This document shows positions 52,146 to 59,578 of a stretch of DNA of 64,000 nucleotides, piece by piece. Below the pieces are notes generated by a model. The model worked only from the letters and a program-made list of their open reading frames with translations. It ran no database searches and had not been told where the DNA came from. The stretch comes from an uncultured Siphonobacter sp. (GTDB lineage Bacteria; Bacteroidota; Bacteroidia; Cytophagales; Spirosomataceae): NCBI GenBank assembly GCA_913775095.1, contig CAJYIW010000023.1, positions 62,001 to 126,000 on the forward strand, written 5' to 3'. The first letter of the stretch is position 1. Each line of letters begins with the position of its first letter. The translations under genes were made by a program, and so were the position numbers.

Positions 52146-53840
52146 ATGAAAGCAATCGCGTTAGGGGTATTGATGGCGGTACTTAGTGTACCGGTTTCCG
52201 CCCAGAAGAAAAAGAAGGAAGCCCCCTCCACGGAACAGGTAGCCGAAGCGGAACGCGTGTTTACCGAAGGGATGAAATTTTTTGTGCAGGATGAGTTTGA
52301 TCAGGCTATTCCCATTTTTGAAAAGGCTCTGGAAATGTCCCCGGAAAATTCGGGCATTCAGTTTTCCCTGGCTAAATCCTACGAAAAGAAAGGAAACACC
52401 GATAAAGCCCTTCCTTTGGCCGAAAAGGCCTTTTTGAGCACACCTGAAAATCGTTATACGGCCCTGTTGCTGGCTGATTTATACGAAAAGAAAAACAAGT
52501 TTGCCGAGGCTGCCAAGCTTTATCAGCTTCTCAGTACGCGTTACCCCGACAACGCGGAATACGCCCTGGAACTCGCCTCGCTGCACATGCAGCAGGATCA
52601 GTACCCGGAAGCGTTAAAAGCCTATGAGCGATTAGAAAAGGCTTTGGGAATTACCGAGGAAATCACCCGGCAAAAGCAGCTGGTACTTCTGAAACAGGGA
52701 AAAATCAATGAAGCCGTCAGTGAGGGTCAGCGTCTGATCAATTCGGATCCGGGCGAGGTAGAGTATCTGGTCGAACAGGCCGAGCTGTTAATGACCCACG
52801 ACCGTTCAAACGACGCCATTCCGGTCCTGGAAAAGATTCTTCAGTTACAGTCCAATAATGCTCAGGCTCATATCATGCTGGCCGAGCTTTACCGCAAGAA
52901 AGGTGATCTGAAACGCTGCAATGAAGAGCTTGCCAAGGCGTTTTCTGATCCTTCTCTGGATGCCACCACCAAGGCCCGGGTGCTGACCAGCTATATTGCC
53001 ATGCTGCCTCAGGAGACGCAGAACGAAGAGGTGCTCAAGTTTGCTAAGGCTCTGGTGGAAAGTCACCCCGAGCAGGTTCAGGGACACGTCATTCTGGGGG
53101 ATCTTTTATCGCAGCGCAATGACAAGGCTGCCGCCCGGGATAGTTACATCAAAGCGGCCCGGCTGGATAAATCGCTGAATGCAGTCTGGCAACGGGTGAT
53201 TCAGCTCGACGGAGATTTAAACCAGATGGACAGCGTAATCACTCACTCGGAAGAGGCTCTGGAGGTTTTTCCCAATCAGGGCATTTTCTGGTACGCCAAT
53301 GGTTCGGCCTATCTGGCTAAAAAGCAGTATAAGAAGTCAAGCGAATCCATGGAAGAAGCCCGTCGTCTGACGAGCGATCCTCAGTTACTGGGTTTTATTC
53401 ACGCTCAGCTGGGCGATGCTTACAATGCCATGGGAAAATTTGAAGCTTCGGATGCTTCTTACGAAGAAGCCCTGAAGCTGGATGCGAATAATGAGCATGT
53501 CTTAAACAATTACGGTTATTTTTTGTCTCTTCGGAAAGCCAAACTCGATAAGGCGGCTGAAATGACGAGCCGACTGGTGAAGCTGTTTCCGGCCAATGCA
53601 ACCTACCTGGATACGTATGCCTGGGTATTGTTCGTCAAAGGAGAGGTGGCTGCTTCGCGTAAGTTACTCGAGAAAGCTACCCAGCTCGATGCGTCCAATG
53701 CCACCATCTGGGAGCATTACGGAGACGTACTTTTTCAGTTGAACGAAAAGGAAAAAGCCCTTGAACAGTGGAAAAAAGCAAAATCGCTGGGCCCGGCTTC
53801 AGATCGACTGGAGAAAAAAATATCTACGGGATCCATTTAA
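52146..53840 (+). CDS. Secreted TPR repeat protein
   Basis: The 564-residue protein has a signal peptide (KAIALGVLMAVLSVPVSAQ) and about twelve tetratricopeptide repeats (for example DEFDQAIPIFEKALEMSPENSGIQFSLAKSYEKKGNTDKALP and KFEASDASYEEALKLDANNEHVLNNYGYFLS). TPR solenoids scaffold protein complexes. The 32-bp gap to a DUF4292 lipoprotein and then an EnvC-like protein is a conserved Bacteroidota arrangement, suggesting a common envelope role. It lies in the periplasm by prediction. Confidence 0.9.
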   Translation: MKAIALGVLMAVLSVPVSAQKKKKEAPSTEQVAEAERVFTEGMKFFVQDEFDQAIPIFEKALEMSPENSGIQFSLAKSYEKKGNTDKALPLAEKAFLSTPENRYTALLLADLYEKKNKFAEAAKLYQLLSTRYPDNAEYALELASLHMQQDQYPEALKAYERLEKALGITEEITRQKQLVLLKQGKINEAVSEGQRLINSDPGEVEYLVEQAELLMTHDRSNDAIPVLEKILQLQSNNAQAHIMLAELYRKKGDLKRCNEELAKAFSDPSLDATTKARVLTSYIAMLPQETQNEEVLKFAKALVESHPEQVQGHVILGDLLSQRNDKAAARDSYIKAARLDKSLNAVWQRVIQLDGDLNQMDSVITHSEEALEVFPNQGIFWYANGSAYLAKKQYKKSSESMEEARRLTSDPQLLGFIHAQLGDAYNAMGKFEASDASYEEALKLDANNEHVLNNYGYFLSLRKAKLDKAAEMTSRLVKLFPANATYLDTYAWVLFVKGEVAASRKLLEKATQLDASNATIWEHYGDVLFQLNEKEKALEQWKKAKSLGPASDRLEKKISTGSI

Positions 53841-53871
53841 AGATCTCCGGAAAAGAAGAACGGTTGAAGCA

Positions 53872-54681
53872 ATGAAATACTGGATCCTTAGTGCGTTAGC
53901 CATTACCTGTTTGTTGAGCAGCTGCAAGCGGCATAAAATGCAGAAATCAGCTACGGCAATCGTCGTGGACACGCTGAAAAAAGGAGAAATAGCGGTTCTG
54001 GCTCCCGAAGGAAAGGAGTCGGAAAAGCTCAGTTTTACGATAAAAGACGTTGATTTTTCTTACCTGACGACGCGTTCCAAAGTAGGTTTCAAAGCGGGAG
54101 GTAGCGGCATTGACAACGCAGATTTGTCGCTTCGCATGAAGAAAGACAGTATCATCTGGTTTACGGCGGGACAATTCGGAATCACCGGAGCCCGGGGGCT
54201 GATCACGCGGGACAGCGTTACCATCGTCAATGTACTGGACCGGAGTTATACGCAAATGAGTTTTAGACAGTTGAGTGCCCGGTTCGGAATTGAGCTTACC
54301 TTTGATCTTTTGCAGGCCATAATCACCGGAACCATGCCCTGGCAAGCAGAGCCGGTGGCCGTCACTAAAGAAAATCAAGTGTATCTGGTGCGTCAGCAGC
54401 AGCAGGATTTGGGGATCACTAACCGAATTAATGCGGAAACGGGTAAGCTGATGGAGGTGAAAGCCGTGCAGGGTAGTCGAAGTCTGGAGCTGGCTTTTTC
54501 TGATTTCAGTGCTCTGCAGACGTTTTTGTTTCCCTTTACGAGTCAATTACAGCTCGAGGCCCAGATGCCCGGTGGAAAAACGGCTCAGACCCGGGTGGAC
54601 CTTCGGCATAAAAAAGTGGAGCTAACCCAGGAGAAGCAAAGCTTTCCCTTTAGTATTCCTTCTAAATATACCCGCAAGTAA
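53872..54681 (+). CDS. DUF4292 lipoprotein
   Basis: ATG at 53872 gives 269 residues with a lipobox (ILSALAITCLLSSC, Cys18); a start at 53761 would overlap the TPR gene in another frame and bury the signal. The mature protein is a beta-rich DUF4292 domain (SFTIKDVDFSYLTTRSKVGFKAGGSG; LSLRMKKDSIIWFTAG; FDLLQAIITG), resembling LolA/LolB-like half-barrels that carry lipids. A role in lipoprotein or lipid traffic is inference. Between TPR and EnvC-like genes. Confidence 0.9.
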   Translation: MKYWILSALAITCLLSSCKRHKMQKSATAIVVDTLKKGEIAVLAPEGKESEKLSFTIKDVDFSYLTTRSKVGFKAGGSGIDNADLSLRMKKDSIIWFTAGQFGITGARGLITRDSVTIVNVLDRSYTQMSFRQLSARFGIELTFDLLQAIITGTMPWQAEPVAVTKENQVYLVRQQQQDLGITNRINAETGKLMEVKAVQGSRSLELAFSDFSALQTFLFPFTSQLQLEAQMPGGKTAQTRVDLRHKKVELTQEKQSFPFSIPSKYTRK

Positions 54682-54705
54682 ACCCGGAAACTTCCGGACG
54701 ATCAA

Positions 54706-56352
54706 GTGGTTTTAACCTATTTGCATTTTACTATTTTGCGTACCCCCAAGCGTCACTCTATTTGGTATCGGCTGTCCTCTCTGGTGTGTATCGGAGTAGG
54801 ACTTTTCCTGTTTTTGTCGGCAGTGCCGGAGGCATTGGCCCAAAAGGCAAAGAAAAAAACAACGCAGCGTCAGCAGCCAGCTAAAAAAACGGCTTCGAAG
54901 GCTCCGGCGAAAAAGGCTCAGAAAGCTCCGGCGAAAACCAGGCAGCAAACGCCGGTTGGTAAACCGGCTGCTAATCGTCGTCCGGTCAGCCGGAAATCCA
55001 CCCAGAGCGGTGACGACGAAGTCGTTATCAAGCAGAGCCGTCAGCAACTGGAGGCTGAAAAGCGTCGCAATCAGGAGCGCATCTCGGAAATTAACCGGGT
55101 GCTGGATCAGACGGCTACCAAGAAAACGGCTACGCTGACGGAGCTGAAAGCCCTCAACAGCAAGATTGAAACCAAAACCAAACAGATTGATCTGCTCTCG
55201 CAGGATTTATCGCTGTTAGGAACGGAAATGAAGGGGCTGGCTGTGCAGTCGTCTAAATTGTCCAGAGACCTGAAAAGCCTCAAAAAAGAATACGCTGCGA
55301 TGGTTTTTGCGGCCTCTAAAACGGCCAATACGTACAACAAGCTCAGCTTTTTATTCTCGGCCAATAGCTTTAATTCGCTGGTCATGCGCTATCAATACCT
55401 GCGGCAGTACACGGAAGCCCGCCAGACCCAGGCCCGGCACATTGAGCAGGTTCGGGGTGAACTGAATACCAAACAGCAAACCATTAAGTACAAGCAGGTT
55501 CGCCAGAAAGACGTATTACAGGCTCAGGTGAAAGAAAACGAATCCCTGGAAGCTACCAAACAGCGGCAGGCCGTAGTCGTTACGGAGCTAAGCAAGCAGG
55601 AAAGTACGCTCAAGTCAGAGTTAACCGAACGCATGCGAACCATTGAGCGGCTGGATAATACGATTCGGGTGGTCATTGAACGCGAAATTCAGCGGGCCGC
55701 CCGCGAACGTGAAGAACGCCTCAGACGCGAACGAATTGCCCGTCAGCAGGCCGAAGAACGCGAGGCCGCTGCCCGTGCCCGGGCTGAGGCCGCCGCTAAG
55801 GCCGCGGCTGCTCCAACGCCCGAAAAAGCGAAGGAAATTATTGAAAAGGCTGACGAAGCTCTGGCCAAGGCTCCTTCGGCTGAAGAAGTAGTCAAGAGTA
55901 AAGCCGAAGCGAAAGCCATTGCCGCGGCTCCTGAAGCGGAAGTGGGAGCAACCTTTGGCTCCTCGCGGGGACGGCTGCCCTGGCCCGTACGTTCGGGCTA
56001 TATCTCCGGACACTTTGGTGTGCACTCACCCATGCCCGGTATTTCCATGCGAAATCTGGGGGTAGATATTGCTACAAACATAGGCGAACCCGTTCGTGCG
56101 GTCTACGACGGAGTCGTACTTAACGTAACGTCCATGAGTGGGGTAGGGTACGTCGTCATCATTCAGCACGGGGATTATTTCACCACGTATTCAAAACTGG
56201 CCAGTGCCTCGGTCTCGCAGGGACAGCGGGTCAACGCCCGGCAGGTGATTGGAACTGCCAAAGCGGACCCGGACGGAGGAGCCGAGATCAACTTCCAGAT
56301 CTGGAAAGGAAACGGTAAACTCAATCCGGAAGGTTGGTTAGCGGGTAAATAA
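54706..56352 (+). CDS. EnvC-like murein hydrolase activator, degenerate LytM domain
   Basis: The protein of up to 548 residues has a signal peptide (LSSLVCIGVGLFLFLSAVPEALAQ), a Lys/Ala/Pro-rich stretch, two long coiled coils (about 100-330), an Ala/Glu-rich linker and a C-terminal M23/LytM domain. The zinc ligands of active M23 peptidases are missing: H-x-x-x-D is NLGVD and H-x-H is INF. That matches EnvC/NlpD-type proteins that activate cell-wall amidases instead of cutting. There is no ATG before the signal; GTG at 54706 or TTG at 54736 must start it. Confidence 0.88.
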   Translation: MVLTYLHFTILRTPKRHSIWYRLSSLVCIGVGLFLFLSAVPEALAQKAKKKTTQRQQPAKKTASKAPAKKAQKAPAKTRQQTPVGKPAANRRPVSRKSTQSGDDEVVIKQSRQQLEAEKRRNQERISEINRVLDQTATKKTATLTELKALNSKIETKTKQIDLLSQDLSLLGTEMKGLAVQSSKLSRDLKSLKKEYAAMVFAASKTANTYNKLSFLFSANSFNSLVMRYQYLRQYTEARQTQARHIEQVRGELNTKQQTIKYKQVRQKDVLQAQVKENESLEATKQRQAVVVTELSKQESTLKSELTERMRTIERLDNTIRVVIEREIQRAAREREERLRRERIARQQAEEREAAARARAEAAAKAAAAPTPEKAKEIIEKADEALAKAPSAEEVVKSKAEAKAIAAAPEAEVGATFGSSRGRLPWPVRSGYISGHFGVHSPMPGISMRNLGVDIATNIGEPVRAVYDGVVLNVTSMSGVGYVVIIQHGDYFTTYSKLASASVSQGQRVNARQVIGTAKADPDGGAEINFQIWKGNGKLNPEGWLAGK

Positions 56353-56371
56353 TCAGAATAGCCAGAAAAGC

Positions 56372-56410
56372 AAAAAGCCGTCCCTGTCCGTAGACAGCGG
56401 GCGGCTTTTT
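56372..56410 (+). terminator. Terminator after the EnvC-like gene
   Basis: AAAAAGCCG / CGGCTTTTT outer stem with inner CTGTC/GACAG stem and a T run, 20 bp after the stop. Confidence 0.85.
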
Positions 56411-56425
56411 ACTAGGTGGAAGTAA

Positions 56426-56605
56426 TTATTTTTTAGAACCTTTTTCGATATTCTCAATTATCTTTTCCAGCAGTGTCGCATCGGCATTGGGAAAATCTGA
56501 ATCTTCTCTGGTTTCTACGCTGGAAGGTTCTTCCTGATTACCTTCATTGTTGAGTTGAGGCTGGGGCTTGGGAGTAACTTTACTCCGTTCTTCATTACTA
56601 TTCAT
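56426..56605 (-). CDS. Small acidic hypothetical protein
   Basis: The 59-codon frame runs from ATG at 56605 to TAA at 56426. It is hydrophilic, rich in Glu, Asn, Pro and Ser in its first 40 residues (probably disordered), and ends in a helix with a hydrophobic face and basic tail (TLLEKIIENIEKGSKK). The codon use is plausible and it fills an otherwise empty stretch. No family recognised, no clear ribosome site. It could be a small adaptor. Moderate confidence only. Confidence 0.5.
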   Translation of the reverse strand: MNSNEERSKVTPKPQPQLNNEGNQEEPSSVETREDSDFPNADATLLEKIIENIEKGSKK

Positions 56606-57301
56606 GGTCGTAAAGGTTTACTTGTTACATCAGTAAGACTAAAAAACCATACCCCGGCTTAATGGGGGGTAGAATTATTTACTCACCAAAGCCTTCAAAA
56701 GGCATTCATCCAGCGATCTCACCCTGATTCTCCTTACCAGCGGTGTTTTTGAAGGAGCTTTCCTTGCATTGAGCTTAGGGCCGATTACAGGCGATCAGCT
56801 AACCAGAACCAGGCATTGATGCTGTTGGACATAGAACGGTGGTTAGCCAAACGGTTGCCCAGCTTTGCTTAGGATCATTCGACTCCTGGCATCCCTTCAG
56901 CTACCCATAATCAGATTGCTGTACTGACTTAGATGAGTTCTACAGAATTATTTTTATTAGAAAGTGATCTGGTATTTAAAATCCTTTTTAAAATCAAAAA
57001 TATTTACTTAAATAAAATATTTATAATTAATAAATACTGAACAATCACCGATTTTAATCGCGATAATTCAATCATTAAAAAATACCCCCTAAATGTTGGT
57101 ATATTGTACTTTATCGAGAAAATATGATCTCATGTAAAACACTTTAAAGCTTAGAGTTGCTGGGAATAATCAGTAATAAGTTGCTCATAATTAAAGATTT
57201 AATGGTTGATTTACTTGGTATGAGCTTTTATATAAAGCGTGAGGTTATCTGCTTTCATAAGATTAATAAGTAAAAAAATACTCAATTGTGAATTGGATTT
57301 T
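56606..57301. other. Intergenic spacer, mostly AT-rich
   Basis: Positions 56690-56935 are GC-balanced and hold a frame without start (GAFLALSLGP) that may be a gene remnant; about 56940-57301 is very AT-rich. No promoter, tRNA or repeat is recognised in this part. Confidence 0.35.
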
Positions 57302-57317
57302 ATTGTTAATTAACAAT
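57302..57317. promoter_or_regulatory. 16-bp AT-rich palindrome
   Basis: ATTGTTAATTAACAAT is perfectly symmetrical and lies 130 bp upstream of the first ferritin-like gene; operator candidate. Confidence 0.35.
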
Positions 57318-57346
57318 CCAGCAGTGCAAGCGAAGTATTTCTTTTA

Positions 57347-57398
57347 TTAGCTTATTTAAGTAGAGATGGTATAAGGTATCTCTACTTAAATAAGCTAA
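57347..57398 (+). promoter_or_regulatory. 52-bp perfect inverted repeat upstream of ferritin-like genes
   Basis: 21-bp arms beginning TTAGCTTATTTAAG, loop GGTATAAGGT, ending 49 bp before the ATG. No T run follows, so it is less like a terminator and more like a leader stem or protein-binding site. Confidence 0.5.
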
Positions 57399-57447
57399 TG
57401 ATACTGGGTTATGAAGACAGAATTATTCACCTTTTATAAACCCATTT

Positions 57448-58158
57448 ATGTCAAAGCTTTTTCCAGACGCTTCGGAGACGGGCCTGCGTGCCTCTCTGGG
57501 CCGTCGTACTTTTCTTCGTTTTGCGGGAATATCTTCCGTATCAGCCCTTACCTTGGCCACTCTGGCCTGTGACGATCACAGACCTGCTCCCCTGAATGGG
57601 GCCGTAGATTTAGGAGCCGGAGACGTAGGCATCATGAATTTAGCCTACTCTCAGGAACAGTTGGAAGTGGCGTTTTATTCGCAGGTAGTTCAAACGCCCT
57701 ACAGTGGGATCACACCCGAGGAACTTGCGTTTTTCACCGACCTGCGGGACCGCGAACGTACGCACCTGGAGTTGTTTAAATACCTGCTGGGCGACAAGGC
57801 CATTCCGATGCTGACGCCTAACTTCTCTTCGGTGAATTTCAGTAGTCGCGAAAGCGTGCTCAAGACGGGGCACACCTTCGAGGATCTGGGCGTAGCGGCT
57901 TTGAACGGAGCTGGAAGATTGGTGACGGATATGGAATTACTGGCTCTGTCCGGAAAAATCGTTTCGGTAGAAGCTCGCCATGCGGCCCTACTGCGTGATT
58001 TACTGCATCCCAAATCTCCGGCCCTGGGTTTTGCCGGTGATGATATCATCACGACGGATACGGGTCTGGACCGGGCCTTTCTCCCGCCTCAGGTAGTGAT
58101 GATGGCTCAGCCCTTTATTCAGCAAAAAATCTCTGCTGAACGTCTGCCCAAGGCGTAA
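57448..58158 (+). CDS. Tat-exported ferritin-like domain protein
   Basis: The 236-residue protein has a twin-arginine signal (SLGRRTFLRFAGISSVSALTLATLAC) whose end also carries a Cys that could be lipidated. The four-helix bundle contains carboxylate/His positions E in QEQLEVAFYSQ, E-R-T-H in RDRERTHLEL and E-A-R-H in SVEARHAALLRD, the pattern of the Ferritin_2 family. Such proteins have been linked to periplasmic iron or stress defence, but function is unproven. A second, related gene follows 70 bp downstream. Export through Tat implies folding with a metal in the cytoplasm. Confidence 0.88.
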   Translation: MSKLFPDASETGLRASLGRRTFLRFAGISSVSALTLATLACDDHRPAPLNGAVDLGAGDVGIMNLAYSQEQLEVAFYSQVVQTPYSGITPEELAFFTDLRDRERTHLELFKYLLGDKAIPMLTPNFSSVNFSSRESVLKTGHTFEDLGVAALNGAGRLVTDMELLALSGKIVSVEARHAALLRDLLHPKSPALGFAGDDIITTDTGLDRAFLPPQVVMMAQPFIQQKISAERLPKA

Positions 58159-58228
58159 GGCTCGGGATTAGCGGGCCGTTAGCCCGGGTGTTTCTTTATA
58201 CTCTTGCATTCTCTGAACGAATCAGTCC

Positions 58229-58993
58229 ATGAATATTTTTCAACTTTTTTCTGATATAGAAAACGTCGATGCCGACGCTTCTGATAAACTTTCGTATTAC
58301 TCCCGTCGCTATTTCCTGCGAAAAGGCACGAAAGCTGCCACGGCGGTGGCCTTGCCCGTTGCTCTGGCTTCCATTACGCAGGAGGCTTTTGCCCAATCGA
58401 CGGAGGTACAGGAAGTACTCAACTTTGCTCTGAAACTGGAATACCTGGAGGAAGACTTCTACCAGCGGGCTCTGTCTCAGGCTACGTTTGATTTCGGGGC
58501 GGATCGTCCGGTTTTCGAGCAGATTCACAAACACGAAGCCTCGCACGTAAAACTCCTGCAAACGGCTCTGGGAGCGGCAGCGGCTCCGAAGCCTGCCCTG
58601 AAATACGACGCTTTCCCGGACGTATTCAGTAATTACCAGACGTTTTTAATCGTAGCTCAGGCCTTTGAAGATACGGGCGTTCGGGCTTACAAAGGCCAGG
58701 CTCCCAAACTCTACAAGTTACCGGAACTGACGACGGCTCTGCAAATTCACGCCGTGGAAGCCCGCCACGCCGCGGAAGTTCGCCGCCTGCGGGAAGGCCG
58801 GGTCTGGGTAACCAAAAATGAGAGCGATGGAGCTCCCGCCGCCGTGTATGCGGGTGAGGAAAATACGGTGCAGAAAGTAGACGTTCGCACGCTGGGCCCG
58901 GGCTTCTCGGACATCGTGGTGACCGAAGCCTTCGACGAACCACTAACCAAAGAAGCCGTTCTGGCGATTGTACAGCCTTTTGGTGTGGTATAA
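58229..58993 (+). CDS. Tat-exported ferritin-like domain protein, second copy
   Basis: The 254-residue protein has an internal twin-arginine signal (SRRYFLRKGTKAATAVALPVALASITQEAFA, about 26-56) after a 25-residue cytoplasmic leader. The bundle has E in ALKLEYLEEDFYQRA, the H-K-H-E-A-S-H cluster and E-A-R-H in AVEARHAAEVRRL. It is a diverged paralogue of the gene 70 bp upstream; the pair is common in Bacteroidota and probably functions together. Metal binding is inferred from the motif positions. Confidence 0.88.
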   Translation: MNIFQLFSDIENVDADASDKLSYYSRRYFLRKGTKAATAVALPVALASITQEAFAQSTEVQEVLNFALKLEYLEEDFYQRALSQATFDFGADRPVFEQIHKHEASHVKLLQTALGAAAAPKPALKYDAFPDVFSNYQTFLIVAQAFEDTGVRAYKGQAPKLYKLPELTTALQIHAVEARHAAEVRRLREGRVWVTKNESDGAPAAVYAGEENTVQKVDVRTLGPGFSDIVVTEAFDEPLTKEAVLAIVQPFGVV

Positions 58994-59116
58994 AATCGGC
59001 AGCTTCTGATAAAGAGCTCTTGGCTGGAAATTCTTTCTGGCTTAGGAGGGGAGTTAAATACACCCATCTAACCTGTTTCTGGCTCCAGGGCCGGAGGCAG
59101 GTTATTGTTTTTCCTG

Positions 59117-59308
59117 CCGTTGTTGGTGTTTAGCGAAGTATAACCAATAACGATAGAGTCCGCTCTGTTGAAGGTAGGGGTCACTTGGAATGTTGGATGT
59201 AGGTCAATCTATGAGTGAAAGCAGTTACAAACTGCTTTTCATCGTTCGTTCCAAGTGACGCTCTGCAAGCTTAACACTTGAAACAGGGAGGCTAAACACC
59301 AACAACGG
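59117..59308. repeat. Nested inverted-repeat element (192 bp)
   Basis: Outer arms CCGTTGTTGGTGTTTAGC (59117-59134) and its perfect complement (59291-59308); middle arms GTCACTTGGAA / TTCCAAGTGAC (59180-59190, 59249-59259); inner hairpin AAAGCAGTT / AACTGCTTT (59218-59238). No open frame. A partial third outer arm CCGTTGTTAGTATTTAG lies at 59468. Confidence 0.65.
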
Positions 59309-59335
59309 TAGAAAGAAGACAAATCGCCCCCCAAC

Positions 59336-59445
59336 CTGTCATCTCGACTGAAGGGAGAGAACTTCTAGGGGGTTGGGTTCTACTTTCCTGCTGGAGAATT
59401 ACCTGAGCCCTACGTAAGGTCCCTCGCTTCGCTCTGGACAGACAG
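59336..59445 (-). repeat. Dispersed intergenic repeat, copy 3 (110 bp, inverted)
   Basis: Starts CTGTCATCTCGACTGAAG and ends GCTTCGCTCTGGACAGACAG, so it is the reverse orientation of the copies at 42290 and 42447, with the middle shortened and diverged. Confidence 0.6.
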
Positions 59446-59529
59446 GCTAGGAGGATGTGTTTTCCAGCCGTTGTTAGTATTTAGAGAAGCGTCCCCGACA
59501 ACTACACAAGTGCAAGAACGAAGGAAGGT

Positions 59530-59570
59530 TATGGAGTGGCGGATTCATTGCCCAAACCCGCCACTCCATA
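59530..59570 (-). terminator. Hairpin after the HAE-1 RND gene
   Basis: TATGGAGTGGCGG / CCGCCACTCCATA, perfect 13-bp stem 9 bp beyond the stop. It lacks a good U tract, so termination may be weak or Rho-aided. Confidence 0.5.
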
Positions 59571-59578
59571 GATCGAAC

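Noticed and set aside
56690-56935. GC-balanced segment with startless frame (GAFLALSLGP)
   Set aside because: No start, no recognisable family and stops in all frames within 40 codons; at best a gene remnant.
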